From positions 1-31,278 of the IMG/VR virus record IMGVR_UViG_3300025927_000021: a stretch of 31,278 nt of DNA. One strand, 5' to 3'. The stretch comes from a virus. A program made the translations under genes and the position numbers. The notes beneath the pieces were generated by a model. It was not told where the DNA came from. It worked only from the letters and a program-made list of their open reading frames with translations, and searched no databases. Below are positions 28,255-31,278 of the stretch, in pieces; position 1 is the stretch's first letter, and every line of letters begins with the position of its first letter.

Positions 28255-28892
28255 GCGATGTACCATCCCCAGACTGAGAGCCAGCTAGTTGCATCCATTG
28301 TGTAGGCAGGCAGAAAGTTCGACAGGTTTGTTCCACCAATATCAACTGGTCGGTTTGCATTGGTATCCACCGGGAACGTAGTATCTGGTCTAACAAGAGC
28401 ACCAGTAGTATTGGCTACAATACTGTTCCAAGTACACGTAATTCTTCTACCTATTGGAGCAAAGACGCCTTTTCCATTAGTAAATCTAGGAATGCTAGCT
28501 ACTGGCAAGCCTATTGAAACGTCACCCGTGACGGCACTTCCAGACCCGAATTGAATCTGACACTGTAGATGGATGATCCGGAGAGCAGAACCCTGGATCG
28601 GAACATCTACTCTCTGTGCTGTAATTACAGCGCCAGTTCCTAGCGTAACGTTGGTGATAGCAGGGTTCCACGTAACTAACGATGGAAGTAGAGAGGGATC
28701 AATCTTGTGGAGATGATCTGCTCTAGCTACGAACGGACTATCTCCGGGACCAGATACGGTACCTACAGTGGCAGCGATTTCACTTTGGGTAGGAATACCG
28801 AGTGTTTCACCAATCCAGTGTCTATCTGGATCAGTGTGCTCACGAGCCTTTAAGTAGTCATCCTTGAATGTTGCCAGCGGGTCATCGGACAA
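28251..28892 (-). CDS. Tail-fibre or minor virion protein (213 aa)
   Basis: The SPFVARADHLHKIDPS segment resembles the ARxDHxH boundary motif common in phage tail-fibre and minor-tail proteins; the rest is predicted beta-rich (ITNVTLGTGAVITAQRVDVP). TTG 28892 follows GGGGAG by 7 nt and is preferred over longer frames overlapping the upstream gene by 101 nt. It may be the receptor-binding or decoration protein. Sequence identity to a named family is not claimed. Confidence 0.65.
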   Translation of the reverse strand: MSDDPLATFKDDYLKAREHTDPDRHWIGETLGIPTQSEIAATVGTVSGPGDSPFVARADHLHKIDPSLLPSLVTWNPAITNVTLGTGAVITAQRVDVPIQGSALRIIHLQCQIQFGSGSAVTGDVSIGLPVASIPRFTNGKGVFAPIGRRITCTWNSIVANTTGALVRPDTTFPVDTNANRPVDIGGTNLSNFLPAYTMDATSWLSVWGWYIA

Positions 28893-30570
28893 TTTCAAAC
28901 TCCCCACGACCAGTATCCTGAGCGATTGCAATGTCCTTGATTTTGATTTGGGACGTGTCGCTCTGGAGAGTTGTACGGACATTCATGGCTGCACGACGAT
29001 AGTAGATTTGGTTCCGAATCCGGACTAGGTTAGAACCTACACCTACAGTCCGCTCTTGGATATTCACTTCCTCTACTTCGGAGGCAGAGTCAATCGTCTC
29101 ATCTAGGTCCCAAGACGTAGTAAAGACGTGATTTGCGTCGGAAGTAAAGATTTCAAGCATCCCCTGTTTGGCACGCTTGATGCTGTAAGGATTGCCACCA
29201 TCGAAGTGCTTCGTCTTTAGGTAGATACCTACAGGGGAAGTCCGAAGTGTATTAGACCGATCTACATACTCGTCTGAGCCACCGTCCATAATCAAGACTT
29301 GCATGACGCCATAGGTATTAGCCGCTTGAGTGGAGTCGGTAATCATACCCATGATGTAGACAGAAGGCTCTGCGTTGAGGTATGTAGGAATCTTATCCGT
29401 TGTGGACCACATGAAAGCATAACGATCAGGTCTACCGCCGCTTGCCTCATACTGGTTGATATTCCACTCTGTCCAACCAATTGGGTCAAGCTTGGAATAG
29501 AATACCTTACAGTTGTCCTTATCGAAATAGCGGCCGTTTGTAGTTGACTGCTTTGCGATGGAGGCGATCATGCCATCCTCATACGCACAGATGGTATGGA
29601 TTCTGGCACCTTTTGCCAAGAACCACTGATCGTCAATAACAGCAGAGAGCTTCGTGACAGTCTGTGTGTTAGTTGCCCAAACTCCCTGTGAGTTGATGTA
29701 GTAGATAATGCCCTTGGACTCGAAGGCCGTTCTACTTGTAGTGCAGATTGACTTCGAGTCGAGGATACGCATAATCCACGAAGCAGGCTCTCCCTCAACT
29801 AGCAGCGTGAAAAGGCCGTTTGTAGTGAATACAGCCAGTCTGTTGCCAAGGGGAACTATCTGCTTGATATCCCCGTATCCGTTGGGACCAGCAAACGGGA
29901 TAACATTGGACGCCAAAGCCCAGGTTTCTGGTAGCGGGTTGGTAACTGAGGCTACGTTCGTGAAGTAGAGGTTGTGTTTGTTCCATGCCCACAATCTGTC
30001 CTTAAACGTGAACAATCCACGCATAGTTGCACCGGCCGATGATGCTACCTGCGTGTAGGTAATCGTATCTGTAGCCCAGTTAAAGACCGTGATCTTCTGT
30101 ACTCCAACTCCACTCAGGATGAAGTACGTCACACCGTTGTATTGAGCGATTCCCGTACAAGGGTTGGGAATCGAACAACTCATGAATCCATCGTTGGCAT
30201 CATGAGTACCTTCAGCACGAACTGCGTTGAGGGTGTTTCCGCTCGCTGTAAGAGCAGGGAGAATATAACCCTTCCCTGACCACATGAAAGCTGGCTTTGA
30301 AGCGTCTTTTGACCACGGATCAATATGGCAGAAATAATACTCAGTGTCGACAAAGGAGTCTGCACCGGGAGAAGCTTCTCCGTATTTCCAGTCCAGGGTA
30401 GGTCGTTTGATTCCAATGCGATTCTCTAGTGAGTCACCAGTGGCTACGAGATTGTAGCAGATGGACGAGAAACCGTCAGGAATGTTCGACGGCAATTCAG
30501 AGGAATACATGCCTTGCCCAATGGCAATGCGGTAGATTTCCTCACCTGGGACTGAAGAGGATAGCGCCAT
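28882..30570 (-). CDS. Tail nozzle or stabilisation-type virion protein, beta-propeller-like (562 aa)
   Basis: The protein consists of repeated beta strands with aromatic-rich blades (GIAQYNGVTYFILSG, RGLFTFKDRLWAWNKHNLYF, NRLAVFTTNGLFTLL, GIIYYINSQGVWA). Such sequence is characteristic of the propeller proteins that plug podovirus tails (P22 gp10, T7 gp12-type). It follows the adaptor-like gene, as expected for head-tail assembly. ATG 30570 overlaps the adaptor stop (TAATG). The assignment is by architecture and order. Confidence 0.65.
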   Translation of the reverse strand: MALSSSVPGEEIYRIAIGQGMYSSELPSNIPDGFSSICYNLVATGDSLENRIGIKRPTLDWKYGEASPGADSFVDTEYYFCHIDPWSKDASKPAFMWSGKGYILPALTASGNTLNAVRAEGTHDANDGFMSCSIPNPCTGIAQYNGVTYFILSGVGVQKITVFNWATDTITYTQVASSAGATMRGLFTFKDRLWAWNKHNLYFTNVASVTNPLPETWALASNVIPFAGPNGYGDIKQIVPLGNRLAVFTTNGLFTLLVEGEPASWIMRILDSKSICTTSRTAFESKGIIYYINSQGVWATNTQTVTKLSAVIDDQWFLAKGARIHTICAYEDGMIASIAKQSTTNGRYFDKDNCKVFYSKLDPIGWTEWNINQYEASGGRPDRYAFMWSTTDKIPTYLNAEPSVYIMGMITDSTQAANTYGVMQVLIMDGGSDEYVDRSNTLRTSPVGIYLKTKHFDGGNPYSIKRAKQGMLEIFTSDANHVFTTSWDLDETIDSASEVEEVNIQERTVGVGSNLVRIRNQIYYRRAAMNVRTTLQSDTSQIKIKDIAIAQDTGRGEFEIVR

Positions 30571-31181
30571 TATTGGTAATCCCAGGGGTCTTGGATTTTG
30601 TACAATGGAGCGTCAGGAGCGTGAGTTTCGTCACGTCTCATACCAACGTTCTTATCATACAGAGCCTGTTGCTGTTGTTCGGCGGCCGCATCATGGTTCT
30701 TGTTGTGCGCTCTTGCCAAACAGTATTTAACTACGTCCTCATGGTAGACTTCTGGGACAGTTAGCGACTTCCCTGTAGGATCACCGGAAAGTAGCGGAGG
30801 CACCTTGTTGTAAGTTACCTGAATCTGCTGACTCGACGTAGGATCGGAAGGATAGACGTAAACCTTCTTGTTGAACTTGTACCAGTATGCTGGTCCACCA
30901 GTTGCTGCGTCGGATAGACTAAGAAGGTCGATCTCTTCCTTGGAGATATTGCGGAGAGCTTTGCCATCAACAGACAAACGTCTGATATTAACGGAATCCG
31001 GGACGTCAGTAGGGAAAGCGTTTGTAGCCACATTGATCGTGAGATTATTCGCACTAGTATTGCGGATAATATCCAGCTCAGCATCGTGAATCCAAGCATA
31101 GATATCAATATCGGTGATGATGACGTCATATTCGTCACCGAACTGCCGCTTGATGGTGGTAAGTGCTGTGGCTACGTCCAT
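30570..31181 (-). CDS. Head-tail adaptor-like protein (203 aa)
   Basis: The N-terminus (ATALTTIKRQFGDEYDVIIT) and a later helix (VVKYCLARAHNKNHDAAAEQ) that leads to a Gln/Asp-rich stretch fit podovirus adaptor or tubular-A-type proteins (gp4/gp11 class, DUF6682-like). The middle is beta strand-rich with PAYWYKFNKKVYVYP. It precedes the nozzle-like protein in the same operon. ATG 31181 overlaps the stop of the upstream gene (TAATG). Confidence 0.6.
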   Translation of the reverse strand: MDVATALTTIKRQFGDEYDVIITDIDIYAWIHDAELDIIRNTSANNLTINVATNAFPTDVPDSVNIRRLSVDGKALRNISKEEIDLLSLSDAATGGPAYWYKFNKKVYVYPSDPTSSQQIQVTYNKVPPLLSGDPTGKSLTVPEVYHEDVVKYCLARAHNKNHDAAAEQQQQALYDKNVGMRRDETHAPDAPLYKIQDPWDYQ

Positions 31182-31278
31182 TATTTCCTCGTTGCTGGAC
31201 GATCATCATAGAACGTCAGAAGGTCGCCTGTCAAACTGTCTCGTACCGTGTACTTATGCCGAATTCCGGCTAGATGCT
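31181..31278 (-). CDS. Partial gene, C-terminal end only
   Basis: Only the last 32 residues are in the window: they end GDLLTFYDDRPATRK before TAA at 31181-31183. The start lies beyond the right edge. The overlap TAATG couples it to the adaptor-like gene. Identity cannot be judged. It presumably belongs to the head or connector set. Confidence 0.6.
   Translation of the reverse strand, partial: HLAGIRHKYTVRDSLTGDLLTFYDDRPATRK

Noticed and set aside
16045-30689. Four GCGGCCGC (NotI) sites at 16045, 19537, 22723 and 30682
   Set aside because: The palindrome is expected about 0.5 times, so four is mildly high, but they lie in coding DNA rich in Ala, Arg and Gly codons and the number is too small for a claim.

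Overview
The window reads as part of a tailed bacteriophage genome, most likely a short-tailed (podovirus-like) phage of an actinobacterium. The phage identity rests on a replication and recombination module (primase-helicase, family A DNA polymerase, Sak4-like ATPase, DUF669-like protein, Cas4/RecB-like nuclease, RuvC-like resolvase), an M15-type endolysin with small membrane proteins beside it, and large virion proteins. The actinobacterial host is inferred from a WhiB-type iron-sulfur regulator, a family confined to Actinobacteria and their phages, and from an apparent leaderless gene. Base composition looks close to 50% GC by eye, so a moderate-GC actinobacterium is more likely than a Streptomyces-type host. 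Capsid, portal, terminase and integrase genes are not in the window.

Layout. Positions 1-2,528 hold small genes separated by strong hairpins, a leaderless promoter, palindromes and, at 2,170-2,433, an origin-like block: a bulged hairpin, eight 9-bp iterons of which six are spaced exactly 11 bp apart, two inverted iterons and a perfect DnaA box. A winged-helix gene follows at 2,529 behind a near-consensus promoter. From 3,171 to 7,901 lies a tightly coupled plus-strand operon (stop/start overlaps of ATGA, GTGA, TGATG or TAATG type) with a LAGLIDADG endonuclease, an SNF2 helicase, several zinc-ribbon miniproteins and an HNH endonuclease. A new promoter at 7,956 drives an acidic-tailed protein. 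Positions 8,985-9,334 have no gene but are packed with hairpins around a tRNA-like structure. From 9,335 to 17,016 a second plus-strand operon carries a deaminase-like protein, the nuclease, the Sak4/DUF669 pair, a second LAGLIDADG gene, primase-helicase, DNA polymerase and RuvC.

The two transcription programmes converge at about 17.0-17.5 kb. On the minus strand lie whiB (its tail antisense to ruvC) and then, reading from the right edge leftward, an adaptor-like protein, a nozzle-like protein, a fibre-like protein, two small ORFs, the endolysin, two membrane proteins, several low-complexity virion-type proteins and two giant proteins of 1,209 and 1,205 residues. The second giant protein looks like a large polyvalent or internal virion protein.

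The signals that ordinary annotation does not explain best are: (1) CCTGTAGG, found 17 times on both strands and in several reading frames against about one expected by chance; (2) the tRNA-like element set in a run of hairpins at 8,990-9,295; (3) the helically phased iteron block; and (4) a shared amphipathic segment in two neighbouring virion proteins, one of which also has a histone-H1-like Lys/Ala/Pro repeat.
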